Source: an uncultured Clostridia bacterium | Lineage (GTDB): Bacteria > Bacillota > Clostridia > Christensenellales > Borkfalkiaceae | Direction of reading: 5' to 3' | Assembly: GCA_959605945.1 (NCBI GenBank) | Contig: CAUHGY010000014.1 | Span: 1-32,554, forward strand | DNA: 32,554 bases | Part shown: piece after piece, positions 17,916-27,222 of the stretch | Position numbering within the stretch: position 1 is the stretch's first letter | Layout: every line of letters starts with the position of its first letter | Made by a program: the position numbers and the translations under genes | The notes under the pieces: generated by a model | Told to the model about the DNA's origin: nothing | What the model saw: the letters and a program-made list of their open reading frames with translations, nothing else | Databases searched by the model: none

Positions 17916-19829
17916 TTAGTCCCGCGTTTTTCCCGCTTTATACATCACCGTCCAGCGCAATTTCTGCGTTCCCAAAGGATACAGCTTGATCCTTTCGATT
18001 TTATCGGACGGTTTGCCTTTGATCAGATACTCGGGCGTAAACGTAAAATTACCTTCGCATTCGTCGAATACCGTATTCTCGTGATTGATTCCCACCTTGA
18101 TTTTTGTCTCTCTCACCAAATCGAGTTCAGGCAGAAGCTGTGCGTTTATTTCAATATACGGAAGAGCCTGCACGCCGTCATAATGGCTGCCGCTTCCCGC
18201 ATGATACACCGCCCCGGCGTTTTCCGACGCCGCATACCGCCATTCAAAACGGGCGTAAGCGTTATACGCGGGAAAGTCTTTCGTGCTGCATTCGTCGTCT
18301 TTGTCGACCTGCCAGTCGATCTCTCCGCCGAGCGAATAAACCAACGGCCCTTTTCTGAAAAACACGCCGTCGTCCGCGGGGACTTCTTCAAGCGGGTTCT
18401 CGAAACGGAGTTCTATCTTGGTTTTATCCGAAACTTTAACCGAAATATATCCGCCGTCCGCTTCCGCCGGCTGTTTTACTCCGTCGACATAAAGCTCAAC
18501 GCTCTCGCACCAGCCGGGTTTTCTGAATTTCAAAACGACGGGCTTTTTCGGCTCCGCTTCAAAAACAGCTGTGTCGCCGAAAGGATAGTTCGTAGTCTCT
18601 TTTATCACGGCGTTTTTGCCGTTAAAACGGCTTGCGCCGTAAAGATTGCACGTTATGCTTTCATCGTCTTCGGCCCACATCTCGCATACGTAATTGGGCA
18701 TGAACCTGTTCACGTTGCCCGTGCAGCAGCAGTCGTTCGGAAAAGGACTGGGACGATATGCCATCCAGCTGCCCCCGGCGTATCCGCCTTTGCAGAAAAT
18801 GTTGCTGTTCGAATACCTGTCCGCTATGACCTGATTTGCGTAAGACCAATATTGCAGCGCACGGAAATCGTCGGTTATGGCGCCGAGCCCCGCGTTGAAA
18901 ATACACCGTTCGGCATAATCGTAATATTTTGTATTCCCCGTCGCCCGGGCAACAATATAAAGCGCTCTTGTAAAATCCGTAACGTCGCAGGTCTCGCTGC
19001 TTTCCCAATAATGGTTGCTGCGCACGCATTCGTTGCTGCAAAGACAGCCGTTGGGAAGCATGAAAAGCTTTTCAATCTTGTCGAAAGCCGCTACGGAAAC
19101 GTCCAGATAGCTTTTCTTGCCGGTATAAATATAAAACAGTGCGCCCAGTTTGAAATATTCGCAGTACGTAACACCGTGCAAAAAAGGCTTCTTATCCGAC
19201 AAAGCAACTTTGTCGCAGGCATCGTCGTCGCAAAGCTCGTTATATTTTTTGTAATTGCTTTCGGCAAGATCCAGAAGTCTTTCGTCTTTCGTGATGCCGT
19301 ATAAATATAGCATTATTTCTACATTTAAAACGTCGCGCTTGAAAGAATAATCGTACGGACAGCCGAGATAATGCTTTTTCAGCGCGTCAAGAATCCTTCC
19401 GTCGCGGTTATATTCGTAAAGCGCGAGACATGCGCGGAAAAACACAACATGAGGCCATCTGTTGGCTTGGTTGCGCTTTGCGTCGGGATTTCTGAAAGCT
19501 TCGGGCCCCGAATATCCGATATAGTCGGGATATTTGAGATATGCCGGTCCCAGATAGCCGTCTGCGTCCGCATTTTCAATGGTTTTGTAAATTATATCGG
19601 ATGCCCGCTTTAACCCCGCTTCGTCACCGAGAAGCGCCGAACAGCGGATAAGCCCGTCCAGCCAGTACGCCGTCTGCTCGTAAGGGTGCCAGGACCCGTC
19701 CTTTCCCACTGTATCGGTTCCCCAATACGTCCGATTGAAAGGCTGTCCGACGTTTTCTATATGTCCCGTAAGCCCGCTCATCTGTCTGTCAAGAAACTCT
19801 TTCAGCCAACCGTCTGCAGCAATTTTCAT
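17916..19829 (-). CDS. GH127 (DUF1680) beta-L-arabinofuranosidase-like enzyme
   Basis: This is a 637-residue protein with GAGGAG before ATG 19829. It is a recognisable GH127/DUF1680 enzyme: an (alpha/alpha)-barrel followed by beta-sandwich domains. Early barrel motifs include WGTDTVGKDGSWHPYEQTAY (36-55) and YLKYPDYIGY. The metal/thiolate site typical of the family is complete. Glu279 and Cys281 lie in SSETCDVTDF, and the CC pair lies in NDCCCTGNVNRF (365-376), most likely Cys368 (nucleophile) and Cys369. Characterised GH127 members remove beta-L-arabinofuranose using a zinc-bound cysteine nucleophile; related DUF1680 families differ in specificity, so the sugar is not proven. No signal peptide is present, so it acts in the cytoplasm. 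It is the last gene of the enzyme half of the operon and is followed by terminator-like hairpins. Confidence 0.9.
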   Translation of the reverse strand: MKIAADGWLKEFLDRQMSGLTGHIENVGQPFNRTYWGTDTVGKDGSWHPYEQTAYWLDGLIRCSALLGDEAGLKRASDIIYKTIENADADGYLGPAYLKYPDYIGYSGPEAFRNPDAKRNQANRWPHVVFFRACLALYEYNRDGRILDALKKHYLGCPYDYSFKRDVLNVEIMLYLYGITKDERLLDLAESNYKKYNELCDDDACDKVALSDKKPFLHGVTYCEYFKLGALFYIYTGKKSYLDVSVAAFDKIEKLFMLPNGCLCSNECVRSNHYWESSETCDVTDFTRALYIVARATGNTKYYDYAERCIFNAGLGAITDDFRALQYWSYANQVIADRYSNSNIFCKGGYAGGSWMAYRPSPFPNDCCCTGNVNRFMPNYVCEMWAEDDESITCNLYGASRFNGKNAVIKETTNYPFGDTAVFEAEPKKPVVLKFRKPGWCESVELYVDGVKQPAEADGGYISVKVSDKTKIELRFENPLEEVPADDGVFFRKGPLVYSLGGEIDWQVDKDDECSTKDFPAYNAYARFEWRYAASENAGAVYHAGSGSHYDGVQALPYIEINAQLLPELDLVRETKIKVGINHENTVFDECEGNFTFTPEYLIKGKPSDKIERIKLYPLGTQKLRWTVMYKAGKTRD

Positions 19830-19874
19830 GTTGTTCTCCTCAATAGTTTTTTAATTTAGTAAATACGCTTCCGT

Positions 19875-21758
19875 TTATAACTCCGCGAAAGTGATCTGCA
19901 CGGCGTTCATGCGTCTCGAAGCGTCGATATCGTTATAATACATTTTGCCGTCGTCGCTGCCCATGACCGCAAAACGCGAGTCGTCGTAAAGCAGCTTTTC
20001 GGCGTCCGTCACATTCCCTTCAAGCACTTTCACGCCCGAAGCGACAAACTTTTTGCCCTGAGCGTAATATCTGAAATGCTGGGGATAAAAAGGCCCTTCG
20101 CCGTAAGAATAAAATTTAACGTATTCGAGTTCTTTGTCGGGTACGGCTATTCTTACGCACATAATTCCCGAATATTCGAACAGACTTTCAAGCGGCTTGA
20201 TGCTCCCCGAAAAAATTTCTTTTTCTTCTTCTCCGCGGCATTTGACAACGATTTTGTTTTTAACGGTGTTGTAGAATTCGGGACCGGTGTAGTTTATGAA
20301 CAGAACGCCTTTCTTTTCGTTGCGCTTCAGGCCTTCGATAATGCCGCGCAGCTTTTCCGCCCTGAACGAGAATTTTTTTTCAAAGCAGTCGTCGCGGCAC
20401 GCAATGCCTTGACGGTACTTCGCCCACAGCACCCTGCCGTTCTGCCTTATCTCTTCGTATCCTGCGGCTATTTCTTCCGCTTCGCCGACAAGCGAAGGCA
20501 GGTTCATGACTTTGCCGTCGTAATTGTCGAATATTTTTTCCGAAAGTTTGCAAAGCCTTGTGTTCATATAAACTTCGAGTATAAAATCGTATATATCGGT
20601 GACGATATCTTTTGCAAGCCCGTTTGCCCTGCTTACTCCCTCGCGGAGCTTTTCGAGCGCGAGGGCAAGAGTATTTCTGTAATATGAAAGAACAATGGTG
20701 TCGTTGATGCCGTAATTAAGCGGGTCGAAATTCGGGAACACTTCTATGATATTCAAAGCCAAAACGAGCCTTGCCGTTTCTCTGTCGCCCCCGAACAGCT
20801 CCGAAAAGACCGCCAACCGATCTTCTTCGCTCTTAATTCTGCCGTTCCACAGCGCCCCCGCGTAGGCGATGAAGGGATAAGCGCCCTCGTAAAAAGAGTC
20901 GCTTCTGCACCAGACGGTGGTTATTGCTCCGAAAGGATTGTGTTTTGCCGCGTAGTTCGTAAACGTATCCACGTTATAGACGGACGAAGCTCTGTGCGCA
21001 TAGACCGCCATCACATATTTAAATCCCAGTCTGTCGTAATAAGCATACCAGTCTTTTTTTATGCGGTTTACCCAATGGCCGTTGGGTTCGTCGCTCATGA
21101 ACACATAGTGCCATGACAATAAAATTATGTTGCGGGGCAGTTTTTCCACGATGTCGGCATATTCAAACCAGTCGTCCCACATGAGCATCGTCTTGCCCAA
21201 AGAATTGATAAGATCGTTAGTGCGCAGAACATGTTCAAGAAACATTCCGTCCTTCGTTTCGCCGGCTGCAAGTTTCTTTTTGCAGTCGTCGCACAGCGCC
21301 AGATCAAACTGCTCGTCAAACCCCATATTGACGTATTTGCTGTATTTGAATATGCTCACAACGTCTTTTATGTATTTATCTATAAAAGGATAAAACTCGT
21401 CTTTCTTGCAAAGACACGCCGTGCCCGAAAGCCCGCCGAATCTTCCTTTGCCTTCGGAAAAATGTTTAAGCTCGTCGTATTTGAAAAACTTTTCCAGATA
21501 CGAAAGGTTTTGCAGATAAGGAATAAGTTCCAGCCCTATGCCGTGCGCATATTCCACTATTTCCGCCATTTCGCGCACGGAATAAGATTCTTCGTCCTTG
21601 AAAAATGCGGTATCTTCGGTTTTGACGATGTTTTCGAGATAGATCATCACCGTATCATAGCCGCATTTCAGCGCAAACTCGAAATAATGCTTTATATAAT
21701 CGAAATTTTCCTTCTGTCTTGCCAGGTCAAGCTGCAGACACTTCATTTTAAGTTCCAT
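19875..21758 (-). CDS. GH20-like intracellular glycosidase, copy 1
   Basis: This is a 627-residue protein whose first 350 residues read as a TIM barrel of the GH20 (beta-N-acetylhexosaminidase) type. It starts DLARQKENFDYIKHYFEFA and has an Asp-Glu pair (148-149) in KYVNMGFDEQFDLALCDDCK, the place of the GH20 catalytic D-E. The CxxC right after it (156-159) is seen in many GH20-like sequences. C-terminal beta domains follow from about 480. AGGAAG lies 6 bases before ATG 21758 and overlaps the TAG of copy 2, so the two genes are coupled. There is no signal peptide. GH20 enzymes use the substrate's N-acetyl group, which would agree with the NagA-type gene upstream, but the family is broad and the sugar released is not established. 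Confidence 0.78.
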   Translation of the reverse strand: MELKMKCLQLDLARQKENFDYIKHYFEFALKCGYDTVMIYLENIVKTEDTAFFKDEESYSVREMAEIVEYAHGIGLELIPYLQNLSYLEKFFKYDELKHFSEGKGRFGGLSGTACLCKKDEFYPFIDKYIKDVVSIFKYSKYVNMGFDEQFDLALCDDCKKKLAAGETKDGMFLEHVLRTNDLINSLGKTMLMWDDWFEYADIVEKLPRNIILLSWHYVFMSDEPNGHWVNRIKKDWYAYYDRLGFKYVMAVYAHRASSVYNVDTFTNYAAKHNPFGAITTVWCRSDSFYEGAYPFIAYAGALWNGRIKSEEDRLAVFSELFGGDRETARLVLALNIIEVFPNFDPLNYGINDTIVLSYYRNTLALALEKLREGVSRANGLAKDIVTDIYDFILEVYMNTRLCKLSEKIFDNYDGKVMNLPSLVGEAEEIAAGYEEIRQNGRVLWAKYRQGIACRDDCFEKKFSFRAEKLRGIIEGLKRNEKKGVLFINYTGPEFYNTVKNKIVVKCRGEEEKEIFSGSIKPLESLFEYSGIMCVRIAVPDKELEYVKFYSYGEGPFYPQHFRYYAQGKKFVASGVKVLEGNVTDAEKLLYDDSRFAVMGSDDGKMYYNDIDASRRMNAVQITFAEL

Positions 21759-21768
21759 AAAATACTTC

Positions 21769-23670
21769 CTATTTAAGTTTTGAAAATGTTATCTTTATTT
21801 CGTGCAATTCCCGCGAAAGATCCAGATCGTTTGCGTGATCTATGCCGCTTTCGTAACCCATTTCGGCAAAACGGGTGTCGTCCGCAAGCACTTTTTCCGC
21901 GTTCACTATGTGCCCGCTTATTTTCTCCACCCCCGACGCCGTATATTTTTCGCCGCAGGTATAATACCTGAAATTCTGCGGATAAAAAGCGCCTTCGCCG
22001 TAAGAACCGAATTTAATATACTCTATCGGTTCGTCTTTGACGGCAATTCTCACTCCGAAAGTGCCTCCCACTTCCAGAAGCGCCTCGCTCGGCTTTAAAA
22101 AGCCCTTGAAAACCAACTCCTCCTGCCCGCCGCGGTATTTGACCTTGACGGTGTTGCGAACGGTGTTGTAGGTTTCCACGCACATGAAGTTGATAAACAG
22201 AACGCCTTTTTTCTCGTTTTTCAAAAGTCCGCTCTTTATTGCGGCAAGGCTCTCGGCGCGATCGTCGAACTTCTTTTCGAAAGTATTGTCGCGGCTCTTT
22301 ATTCCCTTGCGGTATTTTGCCCACAGTGCCCTGCCGTTTTGCCTTATCTCTTCGTATCCTGCGGCTATGCGGTCGGCTTCGCCGACAAGCGAAGGCAGAT
22401 CCATGACCTTGCCGTCGTAATTGTCGAACACTCTTTCGGAAAGTTTGCAAAGACTTGCGTTGAGATAAATTTCCAATATGTAATCGTACGCGTCGGTGGC
22501 GATGTCTTTTGCCAGCCCTTCGAGCGCGGGAATATGCGCCCTGAACGTTTTCAGCGCCCTTTCAAGCACCGATCTGTATCCGTGCAGGACCAAAGAATCG
22601 TTGACGCCGTAATTAAGCGGGTCGAAATCGGGCGTAACGTCGACTATGTCGAGCGAAAAAAGCAGTTCCGCCAATTCGTAGTCGCCGCCGAGAAGGTCGG
22701 CATAAATTTTAATGCCGTCTTCTTTCGTCTTAGCACGTCCGCTCCAACGCGCGGCCGCATACGCCATGAACGGGAAAGCCCCTTCGTAAAAAGAATCGTT
22801 CCTGCACCAGGCCGTCGCCATATAGCCGAGCGGATCGTGTTTATCTATATAGTTGGTGAACGTTTCGATGTTAAACGGCGATGAACAGCGGTGCGAATAG
22901 AACATGCAGAGATATTCAAACCCTAACTCGTCGTAATAAGACAGCCAGTCCTTTTTTATCCTGTTCGTCCAGTGTCCGTTGGGTTCGTCGCTCATGAACA
23001 CGTAATGCCAGGGATTCATGATTATATCTCTCGGCAGCTTATCGACGATGTTGCTGTATTCAAACCAATCGTCGCCGATCATCATGATTTTTCCGCAGCT
23101 CTTTATCAGATCGTTGGTATGGATGATGTGTTCCAAAAACATGGAGTCTTTCGTTTCGCCGTTTTTCAACCGCTCCTTGCACTTATCGCACAGCGCAAAG
23201 TCAAACTGTTCGTCCATGTTCATCTCGACGTATTTGCTGTTCGGGAACAGTTCGATGACTTCTTTAAGATATTTATCTATAAACGGATACCAATCGGGAT
23301 TGGAAAGACACGCCGAGTCCGCCACTGCATCGGGAGCTTTCCCCTCCGGCCAGCGCATGGTCCCTTCGGAAAAATGCTTGAACTGTTCGTGTTCGAAAAA
23401 TCCGCCCATATAAGACAGGTTATGCAGAGACGGTATGACCTGAAGCCCTGCGCCTTCGGCATAACCGACTATTTCCCTTATTTCGTCCTTGGAATAGGTT
23501 TTATCCTTGTCGAAAAATTCGTTCTGCGAAGTTCTTACGATGTGCTGAAGGTATATCAGAACATAGTTGTACCCCCAGGAACTGACCTTTTCGAAATACG
23601 ATTTTATGTATTCCATGTTCTCTTTCTGCCGCGCCAAGTCTATCTGAGCACAGATGATTTTTTCACTCAT
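21769..23670 (-). CDS. GH20-like intracellular glycosidase, copy 2
   Basis: This is a 633-residue protein and clear tandem paralogue of the next gene downstream. It shares DLARQKEN at the start, YEEIRQNGRALWAKYRKGI in the middle and YGEGAFYPQNFRYY near the end. The catalytic-type Asp153-Glu154 pair is in KYVEMNMDEQFDFALCDKCK, with CxxC at 161-164. The main difference is an insert around 104-118 (TMRWPEGKAPDAVAD) that is shorter in copy 1, beside the predicted substrate pocket. The start is ATG 23670, preceded by GGTGATG. There is no signal peptide. Having two diverged copies side by side suggests two related linkages or substrate lengths, or successive steps on one oligosaccharide. That is inference from sequence only. 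Confidence 0.78.
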   Translation of the reverse strand: MSEKIICAQIDLARQKENMEYIKSYFEKVSSWGYNYVLIYLQHIVRTSQNEFFDKDKTYSKDEIREIVGYAEGAGLQVIPSLHNLSYMGGFFEHEQFKHFSEGTMRWPEGKAPDAVADSACLSNPDWYPFIDKYLKEVIELFPNSKYVEMNMDEQFDFALCDKCKERLKNGETKDSMFLEHIIHTNDLIKSCGKIMMIGDDWFEYSNIVDKLPRDIIMNPWHYVFMSDEPNGHWTNRIKKDWLSYYDELGFEYLCMFYSHRCSSPFNIETFTNYIDKHDPLGYMATAWCRNDSFYEGAFPFMAYAAARWSGRAKTKEDGIKIYADLLGGDYELAELLFSLDIVDVTPDFDPLNYGVNDSLVLHGYRSVLERALKTFRAHIPALEGLAKDIATDAYDYILEIYLNASLCKLSERVFDNYDGKVMDLPSLVGEADRIAAGYEEIRQNGRALWAKYRKGIKSRDNTFEKKFDDRAESLAAIKSGLLKNEKKGVLFINFMCVETYNTVRNTVKVKYRGGQEELVFKGFLKPSEALLEVGGTFGVRIAVKDEPIEYIKFGSYGEGAFYPQNFRYYTCGEKYTASGVEKISGHIVNAEKVLADDTRFAEMGYESGIDHANDLDLSRELHEIKITFSKLK

Positions 23671-23700
23671 TTACATCACCATTTAACACCTTTTTCACTT

Positions 23701-24720
23701 TTATAAATTTATTTTTACGCCCTTTTCCGAAGATTCGTATATCGCAAGAATGAGCTTTACGGTCTTCGCCGCGTCCTCGCATGTATAATCCAGGTTTTCC
23801 GTGCCGAGTACAGTGTTGACTATATTGCCGAACTGCCGACGGTGCCCTTCAAAAGAAAACGCATTCGGATCTTTGAAATTTTCCGCATCGTTTTCCGATA
23901 TTTCCAGCCCCGTATCTTCGGCGTCTACCCTTACGACGGCATCTTCTTCCATGGCTACGCTGCCTTTATCGCCGCAAATCTCCATGCGCCGCGGATATCC
24001 CGGGACTACGGAGGTGGCGCCTTCGATGACGCCGAGCGCACCGCTTTCGAATTCTATCGCCGCCACGGCGGTATCTTCCACTTCTATGTCGTGAACAAGC
24101 GTGGAAACCTTTGCCGAAACGCTTTTGACGTCGCCCGCAACGTATCTTAAAATATCGATGCCGTGTATGCCCTGGTTCATAAGCGCACCGCCGCCGTCCA
24201 TGGCTTTGGTGCCCCTCCAGCTGCCCGCATAATATTCTTTAGATCTGTAAAATTTCATATATATGCTGCACAGCACGGGTTTTCCGAACTTACCGGCGTC
24301 CACCGCTTTTTTCAGTTTTCTGACGCTGTCTGAATATCTCAGCTGCGAAACGGGAGCGCAGATCTTTCCCGTAAGTTTTTCGGTTTCCAGAATCCTGTCG
24401 CAGTCTGCCGCCGTTATCGCGAGCGGCTTTTCCACCGTAACGTGTTTTCCGGCAAGCATCGAGTTCACAGCAAGATCGGCGTGAGTGCCGCTCGGAGTGC
24501 ATATGGTGACCATATCGCAATCGGAAGCATAAACTTCTTCAATAGAGTGATATGCTTTGATGCCGTGTTTTTCGGCAAAAGCGTCGCACTGTTCTTTGAT
24601 ATTCCCGTAAACGCCGGTCACTTCTGCGGTTTCCAAAGCATTCAGCGCATTGAAATGAAATTCGGCAATCGCCCCGCAGCCGATTATAACCGCTTTGACT
24701 TTTTTATCAGGCTTTGACAT
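23701..24720 (-). CDS. Gfo/Idh/MocA-family sugar oxidoreductase
   Basis: This is a 339-residue NAD(P)-dependent dehydrogenase. I start at ATG 24720 (MSKPDKK) because AAGGAG lies 8 bases upstream; a longer frame runs 7 codons further. The Rossmann fold opens with AVIIGCGAIAEFHFNAL (GxGxxA at 14-19). The family signature HVTVEKPLAI contains Lys98, and the C-terminal fold has GGGALMNQGIHGIDILRY. Family members oxidise or reduce a hydroxyl of a sugar or cyclitol, often at C3. The gene overlaps the end of the aminotransferase gene by 14 bases, so the two are translated as a pair. Such oxidoreductase-aminotransferase pairs install or remove amino groups on sugars through a keto intermediate. That role is an inference here. 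Confidence 0.9.
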   Translation of the reverse strand: MSKPDKKVKAVIIGCGAIAEFHFNALNALETAEVTGVYGNIKEQCDAFAEKHGIKAYHSIEEVYASDCDMVTICTPSGTHADLAVNSMLAGKHVTVEKPLAITAADCDRILETEKLTGKICAPVSQLRYSDSVRKLKKAVDAGKFGKPVLCSIYMKFYRSKEYYAGSWRGTKAMDGGGALMNQGIHGIDILRYVAGDVKSVSAKVSTLVHDIEVEDTAVAAIEFESGALGVIEGATSVVPGYPRRMEICGDKGSVAMEEDAVVRVDAEDTGLEISENDAENFKDPNAFSFEGHRRQFGNIVNTVLGTENLDYTCEDAAKTVKLILAIYESSEKGVKINL

Positions 24721-26026
24721 AGTTGATGCTCCTTCCGTCATTCACTATGCTGTCTTTGATATTTTGATCTTTTTCGTATTTGAGCAGTTCGTCAAGATGT
24801 TTTGCAATCTTATGATAAGCTTCGGCATACTGCTCTACGTCTTTTTTGGTTGCGGTTTCGAATCTCGGCGCCGCCATGAACGTGGAGTTGGCAAGTTTCA
24901 GCGTAACGGGCATTTCGCCGAGCTTAAAGCGCTCGTCATACGCCTTGGTATTGAAGGGGAACGCATTCGCGAAAGGTCCTTCCTTGCTGTAAAGCGGGGA
25001 TATGTGCAGTCTGCCGTACCCGCACGAACCGCAGACCACCCCTTCTTTTGCAAGAGCCAGAAGCAGCGTGGCAAGCTTTAAGTTGCCGAATTTTTCAGGC
25101 AGATACTCGGCGTAATGGTAAGCATAAACTTTTTCGGCGCCGTCGACTTCTTCCTGAAATTTCACGAAGTCTATATCCTGCAGCAGTTTTTCAAAATATC
25201 TCGCGTTTTCATTTCTTATTGCGTTATACTTATCCAACCGTTCGAGATTGGCGTCCGCAATAGCTGCCGCCAGCGGATTTATGCGGTGCTTATAGCCGAA
25301 TCCCGTCAGCATGTATCTGCTGTATTCGGAATCCGCCCCGAGTTTCGCGCATCTTTCGTAATGTCCGTATGCCGTCGCCCTGTCGAAATACTCCTTGTTA
25401 TCGGTCACCAGAATGCCGCCTTCGCCTGCGGGCAGTATCTTTGACCCCTGTAGCGAAAAACAACCTACATCGCCTATGCTTCCCGCTTTCCTTCCTTTAT
25501 ACAAAGCGCCGTGGGCGTGTGAACAGTCTTCCACGACTTTGAGATTGTGTTTTTTTGCAAGCGCCATTATGCCGTCCATATCGCAGGGATTGCCCCATAC
25601 GTGTACCAAAACGATGGCTTTCGTTTTTTCGGTAATACATTTTTCTATGGTCTCCGCAGTCAGGTTGTAAGTTTTCTCGTCAACGTCGGCAAAAACCGGT
25701 ACCGCGCCGACCGCCACCACCGGGCCGACCGTAGCCCAGAACGTATACGACGGAACAATTACTTCATCGCCCGCTCCGACGCCTACCGCAAAAAGTCCTG
25801 CCTGAATAGACGTGGTGCCGTTACAGACGCAGAGTCCGTATCTGACGCCGATATAATCCGAAAAATGTTTTTCAAACTCACCGACTACGGGCGACATCGA
25901 GATTTCGCCCCTGTCAAGCATACCTTTGATAGTTTCATACGCTTTATCGGGAACTATCTTTACCGAAAGCTGAGCCAAATCTTTTTCAACTGTTTTCTTT
26001 CCGCCTGAAATTGCTAATTCTGACAT
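24707..26026 (-). CDS. DegT/DnrJ/EryC1/StrS-family PLP aminotransferase
   Basis: This is a 439-residue fold-type-I PLP enzyme of the sugar aminotransferase family. Key sites are all visible: NGTTSIQAGLFAV (phosphate-binding loop, about 69-81), the pyridine-binding Asp167 in VVEDCSHAHGA, and Lys196 in SLQGSKILPAGEGG, which forms the internal aldimine. An HRINPLAAAIADANLERLDK segment is typical of the family. These enzymes interconvert a keto sugar and an amino sugar. The product ends with a tail of about 25 residues past the usual fold. It overlaps the oxidoreductase gene and follows the deacetylase gene by 13 bases. The pair may dismantle an imported amino sugar or, less likely in this catabolic setting, build one. 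Confidence 0.92.
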   Translation of the reverse strand: MSELAISGGKKTVEKDLAQLSVKIVPDKAYETIKGMLDRGEISMSPVVGEFEKHFSDYIGVRYGLCVCNGTTSIQAGLFAVGVGAGDEVIVPSYTFWATVGPVVAVGAVPVFADVDEKTYNLTAETIEKCITEKTKAIVLVHVWGNPCDMDGIMALAKKHNLKVVEDCSHAHGALYKGRKAGSIGDVGCFSLQGSKILPAGEGGILVTDNKEYFDRATAYGHYERCAKLGADSEYSRYMLTGFGYKHRINPLAAAIADANLERLDKYNAIRNENARYFEKLLQDIDFVKFQEEVDGAEKVYAYHYAEYLPEKFGNLKLATLLLALAKEGVVCGSCGYGRLHISPLYSKEGPFANAFPFNTKAYDERFKLGEMPVTLKLANSTFMAAPRFETATKKDVEQYAEAYHKIAKHLDELLKYEKDQNIKDSIVNDGRSINYVKA

Positions 26027-26039
26027 AATATTGACCTCT

Positions 26040-27182
26040 TTAAATTATTTTTCCTTTTAAAATGACGTTTTTCACATTGATGTTTTCATCAAACACGACA
26101 AAATCCGCGTCATAGCCGACGGAAATTTTGCCTTTGTTTTTCAGTTTCATTATTTTCGCGGGGACTTCGGTTATCATTTTAACAGCTTCAAAAAGCGGAA
26201 TTCCGGCATTTTTACAAGTCCTCACAAGTATTTCGGCAGTCGCCACGCTGCCGGCAAAAGCGCTCCTGTCGGGAAGTTTCGCCACGCCGTCTTCTATGAT
26301 GCATTTGACTCCCGTTCCCGATTTACCAGTATAGGCTTCTTTAAGCTCCGTGCCCGCCGCGCGTATGGCGTCGGTAATCAACGCCGCTTTTCCTTTGCCT
26401 TTATATTTATATACCAGCTGTATAAGTTCTTCGGGCAGATGTTTTCCGTCGGCTATTATCTCCACGTCGATGTCGTCGTAAAGATAAGCGGCCTCCGTTA
26501 CCCCCGCTATTCTGAAACCGTGTTCTCTTTTTATTGTCGAAGTGCATGAATAAAGATGCGTTATCAGCCTGCATCCTTTTAAAGCCGCTTCGCGCATCTG
26601 TCTTATCGTCGCATCGGTATGCCCTGCCGCCGCCACTATGCCGTGAGCGTTCAGCGCATTCAGAAAAGCAAAGTCCGTGTCGAGCTCGGGGGCATAATCC
26701 CAGCGCGCAATATCGAAATCGGACATGATTTTCAAATATTCTTTGCTGTCCGGACTTTTAAGTTCATTGCCGTTCTGCGCGCCCGTCTGCCGCGGCGAAA
26801 AATACGGACCTTCGAGATGCGGCGGCATCAGGTTTTCCGCTTTTTCACGTGCCGAACCGATTGTTTTCAGCGCCGCGACCGTTTCTTTGAATTCCGAGGA
26901 CGTCACCGTGGGGAAAAGCGACGTCGTGCCGTGTTCAAGATGCGTGCGGGCGGCAGTTAATACGGCAGACTCGCTGCCGTCGTTGAAATCTGCTCCGCCG
27001 CCGCCGTGACAATGCATATCGATAAACCCCGCCGTAACGTAATTTCCGCCGGCATCTATGCAGGCGTCGTACGCAAGTTTTTCCGTCGTCACGCAATTAA
27101 TTTTTCCGTCTGCGATATATACGTCGGTTTCGACAAATCCCGCGTCCGTCGCAACCAGTCCGTTTTTTATTTTAGTTACCAT
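26040..27182 (-). CDS. nagA: N-acetylglucosamine-6-phosphate deacetylase (NagA-like)
   Basis: This is a 380-residue amidohydrolase. The metal and active-site ligands of NagA are in place: HxH at His57/His59 in DMHCHGGGG, Glu124 in HLEGPYFSPRQTGAQ, His188 in GHTDAT, His209 in THLYSCTSTI and Asp271 in LITDAIRAAG. NagA removes the acetyl group from N-acetylglucosamine-6-phosphate in the cytoplasm, leading to glucosamine-6-phosphate. The gene is unusual in having no nagB neighbour, no PTS and no sugar kinase nearby, so its substrate must be phosphorylated elsewhere or differ from GlcNAc-6-P. It fits with the two GH20-like genes in the same operon. The ribosome site is weak (GGTCGG near ATG 27182). 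Confidence 0.88.
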   Translation of the reverse strand: MVTKIKNGLVATDAGFVETDVYIADGKINCVTTEKLAYDACIDAGGNYVTAGFIDMHCHGGGGADFNDGSESAVLTAARTHLEHGTTSLFPTVTSSEFKETVAALKTIGSAREKAENLMPPHLEGPYFSPRQTGAQNGNELKSPDSKEYLKIMSDFDIARWDYAPELDTDFAFLNALNAHGIVAAAGHTDATIRQMREAALKGCRLITHLYSCTSTIKREHGFRIAGVTEAAYLYDDIDVEIIADGKHLPEELIQLVYKYKGKGKAALITDAIRAAGTELKEAYTGKSGTGVKCIIEDGVAKLPDRSAFAGSVATAEILVRTCKNAGIPLFEAVKMITEVPAKIMKLKNKGKISVGYDADFVVFDENINVKNVILKGKII

Positions 27183-27222
27183 TTTTTCCGACCGCTTATG
27201 TATTATTTTTCGGTATTATCTT

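Noticed and set aside
17874..19304. Long 476-residue plus-strand frame.
   Set aside because: It is the antisense shadow of the well-supported GH127 gene; such long antisense frames are common in this composition.
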